From: Symbiodinium natans
Lineage: Eukaryota; Sar; Dinophyceae; Suessiales; Symbiodiniaceae
Reading direction: 5' to 3'
DNA length: 64,000 nt
NCBI GenBank assembly: GCA_905221605.1
Contig: CAJNDS010002398.1
Span: 206,501 to 270,500, forward strand
Under the pieces are notes generated by a model that saw only the letters and a program-made list of their open reading frames with translations, made no database searches and was not told the DNA's origin. This document shows positions 1-9,782 of the stretch, piece after piece. Both the position numbers and the translations under genes were made by a program. The stretch's first letter is position 1; each line of letters starts with the position of its first letter.

Positions 1-67
1 CGGATATTCCTTGGGATCGAATTGTGCCCAAAAACCCAACCGGTCTTCGCTTCGCGAATGAGGTACA

Positions 68-332
68 TTATTGTTCGAGGACCGTGCTTGAGCCCAAATG
101 AACAGAATGTATAAATATTCAAATTCTCAAAAACTCAATCTGACTTCAAGATTCCGCTAGAGCAGCATGTACGCGCTGACACCTCTCTTTTCAAACGCTG
201 GGGAATCAATCTCCAGATATCTCCTTCCGAGAGGGCTGCACCCCACATCGGTGTTCCAATGCTAGTCAAGCCCGAAAACATTCGAGCGGATCACTCGCCC
301 TCTAGAAGAGAGCGTTGGCTAACCCGCTACCC
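68..332. repeat. 265-bp direct repeat, copy 1
   Basis: This segment recurs almost base for base at 1136-1400, with a constant offset of 1068 bases. The few differences seen are single substitutions (for example acgcgctgac against atgcgctgac). The pair brackets an 800-bp stretch with exon-like ORFs. Because copy 2 directly abuts the end of a reverse transcriptase/RNase H coding region, the pair may be terminal repeats of that retroelement; a plain segmental duplication is the alternative. Confidence 0.9.
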
Positions 333-394
333 TCACAGGTCCGGCCTGAGTATAGCGGCCTGAAACAAGGCACAGATCAGCCGTTCAGAACAAA

Positions 395-850
395 TCACGA
401 GCTTCTCGGTTGATGCTGAGAGCTTGACGAGGCAGCTTCGTGTGGCTGCTCGCGACGGGCTGTAGCCGCCTCTCTCTGTTGCAATTCACGATCTGCCATG
501 AGATCGTCCAATACCTCAGCCACCTTGACCAGAGAATCCATATTCAAGGACTGAAGCCACACGCGAAAGTCTTCCAGCTGAGCTCGTGTCACAGAGCGCT
601 CCATGGGGAGTGCTGAAAGGGCAATGGTTGAGACACTTGAAATCCAAGCCTGTATGCAATCACGAAAGCGTGTAACTGCAAGCACTCACTTCAGGCTCCA
701 AGAACAAGCTCCACATACACACGTGCATTGTGGGGATTCCTGGCGTGGACAATCACAGCACTCAATACCAGTAGCAAAGACTTCACCAAGTGCGAGACCA
801 CGTAGTTTGTTTCGCGTTGCACGCCCACCTCGCGGTGGCTTTCCTTGAGT
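395..850 (-). CDS. exon-like minus-strand coding segments, unknown protein
   Basis: I do not recognise this protein. The 395-649 segment reads in one frame to a stop. It is polar and helical in character, with a run rich in Leu, Asp and Glu (DSLVKVAEVLDDLMADREL), then a Ser- and Gln-rich tail. Upstream on the minus strand, a second open segment (about 686-850) encodes a hydrophobic stretch in one of its frames (SHLVKSLLLVLSAVIV). A CATACAG acceptor and a GTGAGTGC donor lie between them, but the implied intron of about 40 bases is very short, so the joint is uncertain. The block lies between two 265-bp direct repeats, so it may be a host exon carried or trapped by a retroelement. Confidence 0.35.
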
Positions 851-1135
851 CTCTGGCAATAGAAAATGCTTCACCTGTCACACAGCATGAACATTGTACA
901 TGTGTCTCTGAGTAGGGTGGGAGGGTGGGTCAAAATTTTCTTTCTCCTTCAATCGGCTTTTCGAGCCGGTCACCTTGCGACGATGCAAGATTCCTGCAAT
1001 ATCAAGCACGCAGTTCGGTTCAAGCAAGACAGGTTCACAAAGAAAACACCTTAAAGCACAAGCCACTAAAATTGCACCGCAATTTTTCCTCTCACAATAA
1101 AGCCCTATCTTCTGCGGGCACTTGAAGAACGCAGC

Positions 1136-1400
1136 TTATTGTTCGAGGACCGTGCTTGAGCCCAAATGAACAGAATGTATAAATATTCAAATTCTCAAAA
1201 ACTCAATCTGACTTCAAGATTCCGCTAGAGCAGCATGTATGCGCTGACACCTCTCTTTTCAAACGCTGGGGAATCAATCTCCAGATATCTCCTTCCGAGA
1301 GGGCTGCACCCCACATCGGTGTTCCAATGCTAGTCAAGCCCGAAAACATTCGAGCAGATCACTCGCCCTCTAGAAGAGAGCGTTGGCTAACCCGCTACCC
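1136..1400. repeat. 265-bp direct repeat, copy 2
   Basis: Near-identical copy of 68-332. Its right edge coincides with the stop codon (TAG on the minus strand, near 1397-1399) of the RNase H-like reading frame to its right. It therefore lies immediately 3' of that coding region, where a terminal repeat of a retroelement would be expected. Confidence 0.9.
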
Positions 1401-2625
1401 CTCCTTTTCGTTCGCCAACGATCCTTCGAGCTTAAAGAAGAAATGGTCAGTCACCTTGACTGCCAGCCCTGACTTATCGGCGAACCCCAGCTCCTTGACA
1501 CGCTCGGTAGCAAATCTCGACGGTTCATCGGCGAGATTGGATTCGGTCGCGACCCGACCGAACCAAGGTACGAGCCCATGCTCTGTCTCAACGATCGCCA
1601 GATCTCTGACAATGGCTCCAGCCAGTCTTTCTTCGCAGTTCCTGCGATCAGTGCGTACCTCGCAGCATCATTGTCAATATAAGAGACCACACCGATCCCC
1701 GCGATGGTCTCTCCGTCTGCCTCAATGTTAGCCATCAGAAACTCCTTGAAAACAAGGAAGCCGATCAACACGGCTAACATCTCCAACTCATAAATCACTG
1801 TCGCCTCATCTTTCTTTGCTAGAAGATTGCAGGCCTTGTCTGCGACTGGCACGGAGAAGAATGAAATCGCAGACCCCGTGCCTGTCAAAAGCACTCCACC
1901 TAGTCCTCCTTTGGTTTCAGACCCCGGGTCGCAGAATGCATCTGTCAGGGTCATGAAGGACCTGCACGAAATTCTACCCACTACCCTGGGCTTTTCGGCC
2001 CGCAGTAGGTTTGCGAAGTCCAAAAAACCACAACTTGGTTTTTCAGGAACTCCGATCGCACCTGAGAAGGCGTGAGATGTGATCAGCTTCAGACAATGCT
2101 TTCCCAGTCGTCCAAAACACTGAGATTCAGCAAATTGCAAGCGACCCCTCAGCTGCAACGCCTCCTTTTGCGTGAGGGTTCCTCTCTTTGTGGTGTCAAC
2201 GAGCTGGTTGATAAGCTCCTCTCTCCTTCTCTCCGTGTTGTCGACCCGAATGAACCCGGACGTGCTCTAAACCAAAAGCAACCCCGAGGGCCTCAAATCT
2301 TTGTGCCCAATCGGTCGCCTTGTCATCCGAGAGCTTCCAGCCCAAGATCTTCATCAGGCGATTAAAAGACTCCCACGAAGAAGCGCAATCCTTTTCGAGA
2401 GCAAGCAAAAACGAAATCATCGAAAAAGTTCGTAGACGCCACGAATAGTCCCACGAACGATGAGCGTCCAAAGCGCCCTTGCCACTCTCAAGAAGTAATA
2501 CACCGCCTTGGTGCTTCCGAAAGGCACTGCGACTTGATGAAAGATCTTTGCTCTTTCCGTGACTGTGTCGTTAATAAGGCTCGAGTAGTTGTCGATGGGT
2601 CGCACCTTGTCCGTTTTGTCGAATG
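1397..2625 (-). pseudogene. DIRS-type reverse transcriptase/RNase H, frameshifted fragment
   Basis: Minus-strand remnant of a retroelement polymerase. The palm region is seen as RPIDNYSSLINDT followed by VPFGSTKAVYYFLR (about 2430-2610). The metal-binding box is seen as FFDDF near 2420-2440, but only in a third frame. It is followed by LGWKLSDDKATDW and FEALGVAFGLE, a pattern known from DIRS-like reverse transcriptases. The RNase H part (about 1400-2160) shows a first Asp in TDAFCD, a Glu in IYELEML and an Asp in YIDND. The closing segment GRVATESNLADEPSRF sits in another frame. At least three frame changes are needed, so the gene is not functional as read. No N-terminal gag or recombinase is attached. 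Confident as a retroelement polymerase; the DIRS-type assignment is from family knowledge. Confidence 0.85.
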
Positions 2626-2627
2626 GG

Positions 2628-2945
2628 ATTTTTTTTTGGACTGGCGCCCCTTTACTACATCAGTAGCACAGTAGGCCGGTCTTGTTGGGCTCGACGTAAC
2701 GGGTGAAACGAAGTCAGCGCGCGCAAACCACCAAGAACACCACGCAACCACCCAAAAAACAAGAAAACAGAAGCAACAAACCAAGCAAAGGCGCCGAACT
2801 ACTAGGAAACCCCACGCACTCAGTACTCGAAGTCGTCGTTGAAGTCCCGGTGCAATCATACAGCACTGAGCATGCGGGGAGTCGCAAATTGCGACACTGC
2901 CAGATCTTCAAAATCACCATCATGTAGCTACTGGTGCGACGTCAT
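2628..2945 (-). mobile_element. SINE-like element, copy A
   Basis: Read on the minus strand, this segment ends in a short A run at its 3' end (T run at 2630-2638). It aligns along about 300 bases with 19790-20093 (plus strand), from a shared head (caccagt.g.tacatgatgg) to the A run, and its 3' two thirds align with 35305-35650. Just before the A run there is a small stem (CTAC, loop TGAT, GTAG) that is kept with a compensatory change in copy B. The size, 3' A tract and dispersed copies suggest a SINE. No RNA polymerase III promoter boxes were confidently identified. Confidence 0.65.
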
Positions 2946-2964
2946 TCGGCTCGAACCAAGGTCA

Positions 2965-3654
2965 TCATCGATAGTCAGGCTCCCGTGCTCGTCGTCAAGG
3001 ACAAATCACGGACCCGCATTGGCAAAGGGATGGTACAAGTCAGACTCCCCAAAGGAAAGGAAAGACGTGCGTATGCCCCATGGTGGTCAGCCAGTGGGGA
3101 CTTAACAGAAAGAACAATCAAGGCAAGACCGGCCCAGGGCACTCCATGGTGGTCAGCCAGTGGAGCAGCCCCGAGCGGAAGGTTCACCTCTCACCCTGGC
3201 TTGCAGCTGCGCCCACCTAGATAGATGTCCGCGCACAAGCACAGTCTCAGCAGACAGCCAAAGCGGAGGCCACACACGCAAGCCCGAAAGCTCGCCGGGG
3301 TTTCGGGGACCGCAATCTGGCAGGCAACGGTCCCTCCAGAGTCCAAGCCAATAAGATACGTCGGCAGGGAGATGTGAGGGCTCACATCACTTTGGCAGCC
3401 TGCAAGAGCGCTAAGATCTCCGTGGTATACACAGCTTTCGTCCAGGCGATGCCGTCAGGTAGCATCCAGGCGGGCGAAGATCCTGCCTGTCCTGCCACCA
3501 CAAGCCAAGCACAGACGACGATGACCCTTTTGAAGGCCAAGTTATTCCACAGGTATTCGATATCTCCAGGCCAGGGCAGTAGGTGCCTATTCTCCACGTA
3601 GAAGTGCCCGCAGCCTGGGAGAGGCAGCACCGCCGCATTGGTCTCTCCAGAGTC
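2965..3654 (+). repeat. 690-bp unit, tandem copy 1
   Basis: The sequence repeats with a period of exactly 690 bases into 3655-4330; for example gacgtgcg at 3064 and 3754, and agcatccagg at 3461 and 4151. Inside each unit there is a shorter doubled motif, ccatggtggtcagccagtgg, about 80 bases apart. Further copies lie at 21114-21430 (partial, same orientation) and 31644-32297 (inverted). Short minus-strand ORFs are conserved between copies, so the unit may be eroded coding sequence of a larger element. Confidence 0.85.
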
Positions 3655-4330
3655 GATATTCGGACGTCAGGATCCCGTACCCGTCGTCCAGGACAGATAA
3701 CACACCCGCAGTGGCAAAGGGTGTGACAGGTCAAACTCCCCAAGGAGAGGAAAGACGTGCGTATGCCCCATGGTGGTCAGCCAGTGGGGACTTAACAGCA
3801 AGAACAGTCGAGGCAAGACCAGCCCAGGGCACTCCATGGTGGTCAGCCAGTGGAGCAGCCCCGAGCGAAAGGTCCCCCGCTCACCCTGGCTTGCAGCTGC
3901 GCTCACCTGGAAAGATGTCCGCGCGCAAGCAATGTCTCAACAGACAGCCAGAGGGGAGGCCACACACGCAAGCCCGAAAGCTCGCCGGGGTCTCGGAGAC
4001 TGCACTTTGGTAAGCAGTGGTCCCTCCAGAGCCAAAGTCAATAAGGTACGTCGGCAAGGAGATGTGAGGGCTCACATCACTTTTGGCAGCCTGCAAGAGC
4101 CCAAGATCTCCATGGTATACACAGCGTTCGTTTAGGTGGCGCCGTCAGGTAGCATCCAGGCGAGCGGAGAGCCAGCCTGCCCTGCCACAGGCCAAGCATA
4201 GGCGATGATGGCCCTTTTGAAGGCCAGGTTACTCCAGTGGGTGTTTATTCTTCAGACATAAGTGCCCGCAACCTGGGAGAAGCAGCACCACTGCATTGGC
4301 CTCTCCAGAGTCGTCCTTCGGCCGAGAAAC
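3655..4330 (+). repeat. 690-bp unit, tandem copy 2
   Basis: Second tandem copy of the unit at 2965-3654, with scattered substitutions and small indels. It continues to the right into a segment (about 4300-4620) that is also found at 21440-21640. Confidence 0.85.
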
Positions 4331-4603
4331 CACAAAGGGGAGGATCGCATTGCCGTGACTCACTATGTCTCGTCCCGTGATGAGCGGTGGGGCAACCAGT
4401 GTGGGCGGCTGTTGGGTCTCAAAGCCGAGGGGTTTTTGCAGTGCCATAGCACAGAAAGGGCAACCTATCCGGTCAAAGAGGGGCGGAGGAGAGGAAGACT
4501 GGGCAGTCTTACCTTGGACATAACCCGATGAACAATCAAGGCAAGACCAGCCCAGAGTACTCCATGGGGGCCAGCACTCCACTAGGCTCACCGCATCGCC
4601 CAC
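4229..4603 (-). pseudogene. coding remnant conserved in repeat copies
   Basis: Open minus-strand frame of 124 residues. Its central part (TQQPPTLVAPPLITG, then VSHGNAIL.FVVSRP and EANAVVLL) is conserved in the related segment at 21402-21623 despite nucleotide differences, which suggests past selection on protein. The frame continues through the neighbouring 690-bp units only with interruptions. I do not recognise the protein family; it may belong to the same large element as the ORFs to its right. Confidence 0.35.
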
Positions 4604-4747
4604 CCAGAAGGGTGTTCCCGTCCCGACAAGTTACTTCAACCAGCCAGAAGGGAGGTCAATGCGCGTCAGTAGCGACCGGTTCTACTGGGGGAAACGCCAG
4701 TCCTTGCACAGAGCGGAGCAGTGGACCTCAGGGTTTGCCAATGTTGC

Positions 4748-5055
4748 ACGAATCCTTACTTCCACAAGGCAAGAGGAAACGGCAGGGTCAACAACAAGGG
4801 CCGAGGGCTCAGGCACCTTGAAGTTGTACACCTCACCACAGTCGCCGAGGCAAGTTGGGGCGCCATGGAAACTTCCTATTACAAGCGTCCGTGCGCCCCA
4901 CGGTGGTCAACCACTGGGGACTTACAAGCGAGCACTGCAGACCAGCCCAGGGTTCCCCGTGGTGGCCAGCCAGTGGGGCAGCCGCGAGCAGGCTCCCTGG
5001 AGGCTCCCATTACGGAAGCCATTGAGTAGCGACAGCTACCGATTCAGATAATACA
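4748..5055 (+). repeat. 310-bp repeat, copy 1
   Basis: Nearly identical to 31321-31640 in the same orientation, from acgaatcctta to attcagataataca. The right-hand copy has a short insertion (about 12 bases) in the middle. This copy lies directly against the 3' terminus of the large minus-strand element; the other lies directly against the right terminal repeat of the copia element. Confidence 0.9.
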
Positions 5056-5255
5056 ATCCAGTGGTCCCACCCATGCAGTCAGGCAGGTGTGAGGGATTAT
5101 TGCCAAGGGCCTTCCCAGTCAGGGCGTCGTGGGCGGTGGCCTGCAGAGGCAGTATGGGCCCGTCCTCCTGATACTTGTGGCAACTCCTCCTCGCTAACCC
5201 CCCACTCAGGGATGCCAGTTGGGATGGAGCCCCCTATGTGCCGTTTCATTGAGGC

Positions 5256-6362
5256 TTATGCTGCCTGCCACATCGTCCGGATGGCATCCTGTATTTGCCG
5301 ATATTGCACCACACCTTCGTCCCGATACTGAAAGGGGAAGGTGGTAAGCGCGGCCGCGAGGGCCGAGGGCTCGGGCTCCTTGGGAGTGCCATGGCAGTAC
5401 AGCTTGAACCAGAAGCTGTTGAGTTGCTGCTTAGTTGGATGCTTGGATCTTGCGAGCCCCTTGAGGGCAGCCCAATGAGCAGTGGCAGCATCATACCACG
5501 CATTCCTGGAACGCTGGGGTCCGTGCCTATTAGGTGTTGTGCTGAGCCCTTTCCAATGCTCATCGTCAATGACCGGCAGCCGAAAAGGAGCAGCGACGTC
5601 CACTTCTCGCAAGGCCGCTAGGTCAGTAGTTCGCAGTTCAGAGAAACGCCAATCGTGCACCTGCGCCTCTGATTCATCCGCTTCCTCTGCCAGGTCCTCC
5701 ATCGATGCGGGAGACACAGGTTCCGTGCCGGAAGAGACACTGTACACATCCGGCGAGGTTTGGACCTCGTTCACACCCGCGGTTTCGATACGGGGCGAGG
5801 CAAGTAGGCATTCCAAGGGCAGCACACGCCGAAGGAAAACAGCCATCCGAGCAGTGGTGTCGGGCCATTCCAAGTTCTAGACGGACCAAAAGTGCTCAAT
5901 GTTCTGATTGGCCACCGAGGCTGCTAGGGCGAGCCTGATCGGCTTAAACTCTTGGTATTGGCGCTGCCCAAGCGTTTGTGAGCCCTGCAGCGAAATTCCA
6001 AGGAACGCATTCAGGCTAGGCTGCTGCGCGAGCCGGGCCGCTTCCATATCCGTGTGTTTGGCGGCCGCCGCCCATGCCTGCAAGGCCTCCTGAGACACCT
6101 GCCCACTGACCTGAGGGAGTCCGCTACTCGGGTCCACCGTGTACTTGGTTGTAGGGCATGTACGCAGCCGATAAGCGCGGCCGGCAAGGAAAGCCACCAT
6201 GGCCGCTGGCGGCACGTTGACCTGGAGGTCAGTAATCCTGTGGTCGGATTCGGGAAAGCCCACAACAATGGGCAGTCCGGCAGTGCGCTCCAGGGGGCCT
6301 TTTTGGTGGGATTCAAACGCGAGCAGGAGCGCACCCAGCCAATAATCCGGGTCAGAGTATGT
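5256..6362 (-). pseudogene. C-terminal part of recombinase polyprotein, one internal stop
   Basis: Minus-strand coding segment that continues the reading from the right after a frame change near 6360 (YSDPDYWLGALLLAFES, then the 128-residue frame 6263-5877). It is cut by a TAG at 5877-5879 and resumes in the same frame to 5256 (205 residues). Features are Ala-rich helices (SQEALQAWAAAAKHTDME), an acidic stretch (MEDLAEEADESEAQVHDW) and a closing Trp/Tyr-rich part. I do not recognise the domain. A deleted inverted copy lies at 20530-21110. Internal stop and frame breaks mark it as decayed. Confidence 0.55.
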
Positions 6363-6576
6363 AGCACATCATGGCCGGAAAGCTGGCGTTGATGACGCTC
6401 GGCATATCCGCCACCGTGAAGAAAAGATCCGCAATATACTGGGCAGTGGTCAGGAACCCATACCCTACCAGGGACTCCGAGAGTCTTGCTTTATCTAACT
6501 GCGGAACCGGGCATGCCAACATATTCGCAAGGTCAACATGTTTGCAGCGCTCCCGACAACCGAAGGCATTGCACAA
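6352..6576 (-). pseudogene. short linking segment of the recombinase polyprotein, third frame
   Basis: This 74-residue frame overlaps the end of the 990-residue ORF (stop at 6533) and runs to 6352. From there the sense continues in yet another frame. It encodes ordinary-looking protein (CPVPQLDKARLSESLVGYG, FFTVADMPSVINASFPAMM) and fills the gap between its two neighbours, so I read it as the same gene broken by two small indels. No known domain is visible. Confidence 0.4.
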
Positions 6577-9160
6577 TGATGGGGTCGTAGACCTTCAGAT
6601 AAGACGCCGGGAAAGTCTCAGGCAGATGAAGAAGGGTGTCTGCGATTCTTATCAACGCGTCCGCATCCTGTAGCTGGTGTGGTAAGCCATTTAACAACTC
6701 TTCATAGGTCCTGTGTGCACGAAGCTGCTGGCAATGCGTCGTGAGATGATTCGAGTCACGCAGGCTCATGTAGGGTCTAGGCTTGACATTCTTCCCAAAG
6801 TGATGTCCTGCTTGGAGTGCACGCCACATGAGCCCACAGACCGATGTTGTTTTGCCCTGCATTGGGGGCGTATTGGCTGAGGTGCTGGGATCGCGAGTGG
6901 TGCTGGGTTCGCTTGGCCCTCTCGGCTTGGCTTTTGGCGGTTCCAGCGGCTCTTGGGAACCGTCGTGATCCTGTGCAAGGGGCCGACTTTCCTTGCGGAC
7001 ATGGGCAAGGGGCACCTGCCGAGCAGCGATGGGGGTCAAGCCAGGAGGAGGCACAGGGAGATCCGGGATAGGCTCTGCTGGTCCAGGTGGGTCCTTCGGG
7101 GGCTTGGCGCAAGGGGACCGAGATGCATTGACGTCCCTGGCTCGCTCCGGAGATGCAGTACGTGGTGGCCGGGTTCTGGGGCTAGGGGGACGACGTACTC
7201 CCGGCGGTGGGTCCCTAATGTTGCCGCTACGGCGGGGAGGGGCCGATGGGGTACCGCCTCCTCCCAACGCCAAATCGCCTCCATCAGCAGGAGTCGTCAC
7301 ACTAGTTGCCACAGAGGTGGAACAAGCGGCCAACTGAGGGTTTGCGATGGTTGCCTGCGTATCAGGGTTCCGGCACACCAGCTCGCCGGCCCTCCTGGGA
7401 GTGCCACAAGGGGTGCGGGACACATCACGACTGGGACGCGGCGGCGGGCTGACCGCAGCAGCAACAGAGCCCCTGGCAGCCTTGGGCCCAGGCCTGGTCC
7501 ATGGCGTGGTCCATCTCCCGCCACGAGGCGGCCCTGCCATGGATTCGCACGGGGCAGGAGATTGCTTTGGTGTCGACGCAACCACTCCTGAGACAACCCC
7601 CTCATCGAGGCTGGTACTACCCGCGGGCACAGGGCTGTTTCCCGGAGAGTCCACATCAATCGCAGTGTCCGACTCAAATTTGCCCGTTCGAACGGGCAGG
7701 AGGCGAAGGCCTTGGGGGGCTTGCTGGATCCCGGCCTTATGCTCAAAAGCCGGGTCTGTGTGCCCGGCAGGTCCGCGTTTGGGCGGCATCCTAATCTTCG
7801 TATCCCCTAGCAAATAGGTGAGGTACTTAGCCACCCCGTCCCCTTCCCGCACCGGTTGAAAGGGGACACAGTACACTGCACTGGGCAAGGGCTCCAGGAC
7901 GAAGCCACGCGCTTGCAGACTGGCGATCGTGCCAGAGTAGGAGTTGGACGTGTAGGAGGGAGATTCCCAGCCTTCGGTCCGGAGCGTTCGGTAAAGGACC
8001 TCGCGTGTCTCTCCCCAGGTAGCCTTCAGTGCCCACGCCTGGTCCAGGGGTGGCGTACCGAAGAGGTCCAGCCCAACCTTGCGCTCCACGGGCAACACAA
8101 TGCTTGCCACCTTACGTTCCCTGAAGGCTTGCTTGTGTGATTCCCTTGCAATGCCGGGGCCATCCATGCTCCACAGGCTGGCTTGTGTGCGCAGGTAGTC
8201 GGAGCAATCAAGGAGTCCCCCCGTGGCACAGGCCGCCATTTGGAAGCATGCGCCTATTCCATCGGAGTAATGCGGTGCAACAAAAACAAGCGGCCCCAAC
8301 CCCCTGGTGAAGGAGGAGGTGGCCCGGGCAAAGCCCGCCTCGCTGTTGAACAGGAAACCGGAGGCTCGACATGTGACGAAAACACAGACACCATGAGTGG
8401 GGCCAGTGGAGCAGGCGGTGGTGATAGCGCTGAAGAAGCGTTTCAAAGCCGCAATGTGTTTCATAAGGAAGGTCCGAAATGCTACAAGACTCCATGTGTT
8501 AGGCGGACCAGCTAACGGGAAGTCTTCCGCGGTTTGACATGCCTCCATGAGGCTCATATGGTCTCCTCCTAGCTGCTCCGCCGGGACACTTTTTTGCAGC
8601 ATGAACTTCATTTGGACCACAATTTTGGCATACTGGGAGACTAACCCAATGGGCGACCCCGGGTACACCTGGTGCCCAAAGGTAAGCACAATGTCCGCCA
8701 GCACCCTACTGAGGTCATAGCTGCTGCCTAACTTGGTTTGGGTCTCACTGACCTTGTGGTGGCCTGCCTTCCGGCGTGGGTCGGCAGGCAACCGTAATTG
8801 CTTGGCTGGGCTAAGGAGCCCCACTTTGAGGCCGTGTAAGGTGAAATTGAGTGCTTCCTGGGCGTTGAGGGCGCTTGGCGAGGCCGCTTCGCGGAGCTGC
8901 AGCGCAGAGCGCAGTGCCGGCAAGGCCTGAGTGTAGGACATGGGCGACTGGAAAGCCACCCCCGCTTGGGATGGGTTGGACCAATTGGGCAGGATGGGCA
9001 GCATGAAATCCGGTTCGGATGAAGAGCGCCAGAAACGTTCCGTTGCAAGCCAAGAGGCGTGTAGGCGTGCGAGGTAGGCCAGGCACCACGAGGTCGAGGG
9101 GCCTCTGCCTGATAGGCCGGTCAGGGTTACCGCGAAGGGCTGGCCTGACCTGTGGAGGTC
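6533..9160 (-). CDS. recombinase catalytic C-terminus plus long proline-rich tail
   Basis: Open minus-strand frame (nominal start GTG at 9505, in frame but probably not a true start). From about 9160 down it takes over from the recombinase N-terminal frame: after PFAVTLTG it carries a His-x-x-Lys (LHGLK, near 8830), a second His (GHHK, near 8755) and a Tyr in GSSYDLSR (near 8717), the expected order of the catalytic half of a tyrosine recombinase. About 300 residues of unknown globular sequence follow. Then comes a Pro/Arg/Ser-rich linker of about 250 residues (roughly 7800-6900), typical of disordered tails, and a final short helical part. A one-base frame change near 9155 separates it from the N-terminal half. 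Confidence 0.65.
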   Translation of the reverse strand, partial: DLHRSGQPFAVTLTGLSGRGPSTSWCLAYLARLHASWLATERFWRSSSEPDFMLPILPNWSNPSQAGVAFQSPMSYTQALPALRSALQLREAASPSALNAQEALNFTLHGLKVGLLSPAKQLRLPADPRRKAGHHKVSETQTKLGSSYDLSRVLADIVLTFGHQVYPGSPIGLVSQYAKIVVQMKFMLQKSVPAEQLGGDHMSLMEACQTAEDFPLAGPPNTWSLVAFRTFLMKHIAALKRFFSAITTACSTGPTHGVCVFVTCRASGFLFNSEAGFARATSSFTRGLGPLVFVAPHYSDGIGACFQMAACATGGLLDCSDYLRTQASLWSMDGPGIARESHKQAFRERKVASIVLPVERKVGLDLFGTPPLDQAWALKATWGETREVLYRTLRTEGWESPSYTSNSYSGTIASLQARGFVLEPLPSAVYCVPFQPVREGDGVAKYLTYLLGDTKIRMPPKRGPAGHTDPAFEHKAGIQQAPQGLRLLPVRTGKFESDTAIDVDSPGNSPVPAGSTSLDEGVVSGVVASTPKQSPAPCESMAGPPRGGRWTTPWTRPGPKAARGSVAAAVSPPPRPSRDVSRTPCGTPRRAGELVCRNPDTQATIANPQLAACSTSVATSVTTPADGGDLALGGGGTPSAPPRRSGNIRDPPPGVRRPPSPRTRPPRTASPERARDVNASRSPCAKPPKDPPGPAEPIPDLPVPPPGLTPIAARQVPLAHVRKESRPLAQDHDGSQEPLEPPKAKPRGPSEPSTTRDPSTSANTPPMQGKTTSVCGLMWRALQAGHHFGKNVKPRPYMSLRDSNHLTTHCQQLRAHRTYEELLNGLPHQLQDADALIRIADTLLHLPETFPASYLKVYDPIIVQCLRLSGALQTC

Positions 9161-9782
9161 TTGGTCGTCCAGCAAATTCCCCGGAGAGCTTGCATTGTCA
9201 GGCTGAGGCTGCTTAGGCGGATGCGTTGTAAGTCGCCGAAGCGCAGGCACGCGTGATAGGCTAGTAAAAAGGCTCCGAGCAGGAGGACCATTTGGGTGCC
9301 TGTGGAAGGTTTGCACACGAGGCGTTCCCATGACACAATGCATGCCATGGGAATGGGCAGGGCTTCCTTGCGGTCTCTGGGCTGTGTGTCGATCCTGAAT
9401 GTCGAGATGAGCGGATTGCTGAGTAACTCTAGCAAGTGCCGCACCTGGGCCATGCGCGACAGCCAAGACAGGGCTTTGAGGGTCGTCTTGGGCGAGATCT
9501 GGCACACGTCTCTGTCCTGGGCAAGGGAGGCGTAAGCGGCATCAAGGTAGTCGGCTAGCTCCGCCAGAGAGAGTGTCGAAAACGCTATATTATGCGCCTG
9601 CAGGAAATCAAAGAATCTTGTGCACCTGGACAGGTAGGCTTCGAGGCTGGAGGCTGCGTAGGCTGAGATGGCTCGGACCCGAAGTCTTTCAGGAGTGAGA
9701 GATGGGGTCGTCTCAGTCCAGAGGGAGCTGGTGCTCCCTAGCTTGTCCAAAAGGAGCGAATGGTTGTCTCCTGGCGCCTCGA
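9127..9782 (-). CDS. tyrosine recombinase, N-terminal and Arg-I half
   Basis: A 207-residue minus-strand frame. It contains a helical SAM-like core-binding region (SSLEAYLSRCTRFFDFLQ, LAELADYLDAAYASLA), then the start of the catalytic domain with the first Arg in YHACLRFGDLQRIRL (near 9240) and a candidate beta-hairpin Lys in WTTKTSTG (near 9164). The rest of the catalytic domain lies in the next frame. Such enzymes cut and rejoin DNA through a 3'-phosphotyrosine and move DIRS, Crypton and Starship elements. The listed start (9750) is TTG, with a stop codon a short way upstream in the same frame. The frame overlaps the end of the preceding Pro-rich ORF by about 13-40 bases, so it may be reached by frameshifting or splicing, or the gene may simply be broken. 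Confidence 0.8.
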
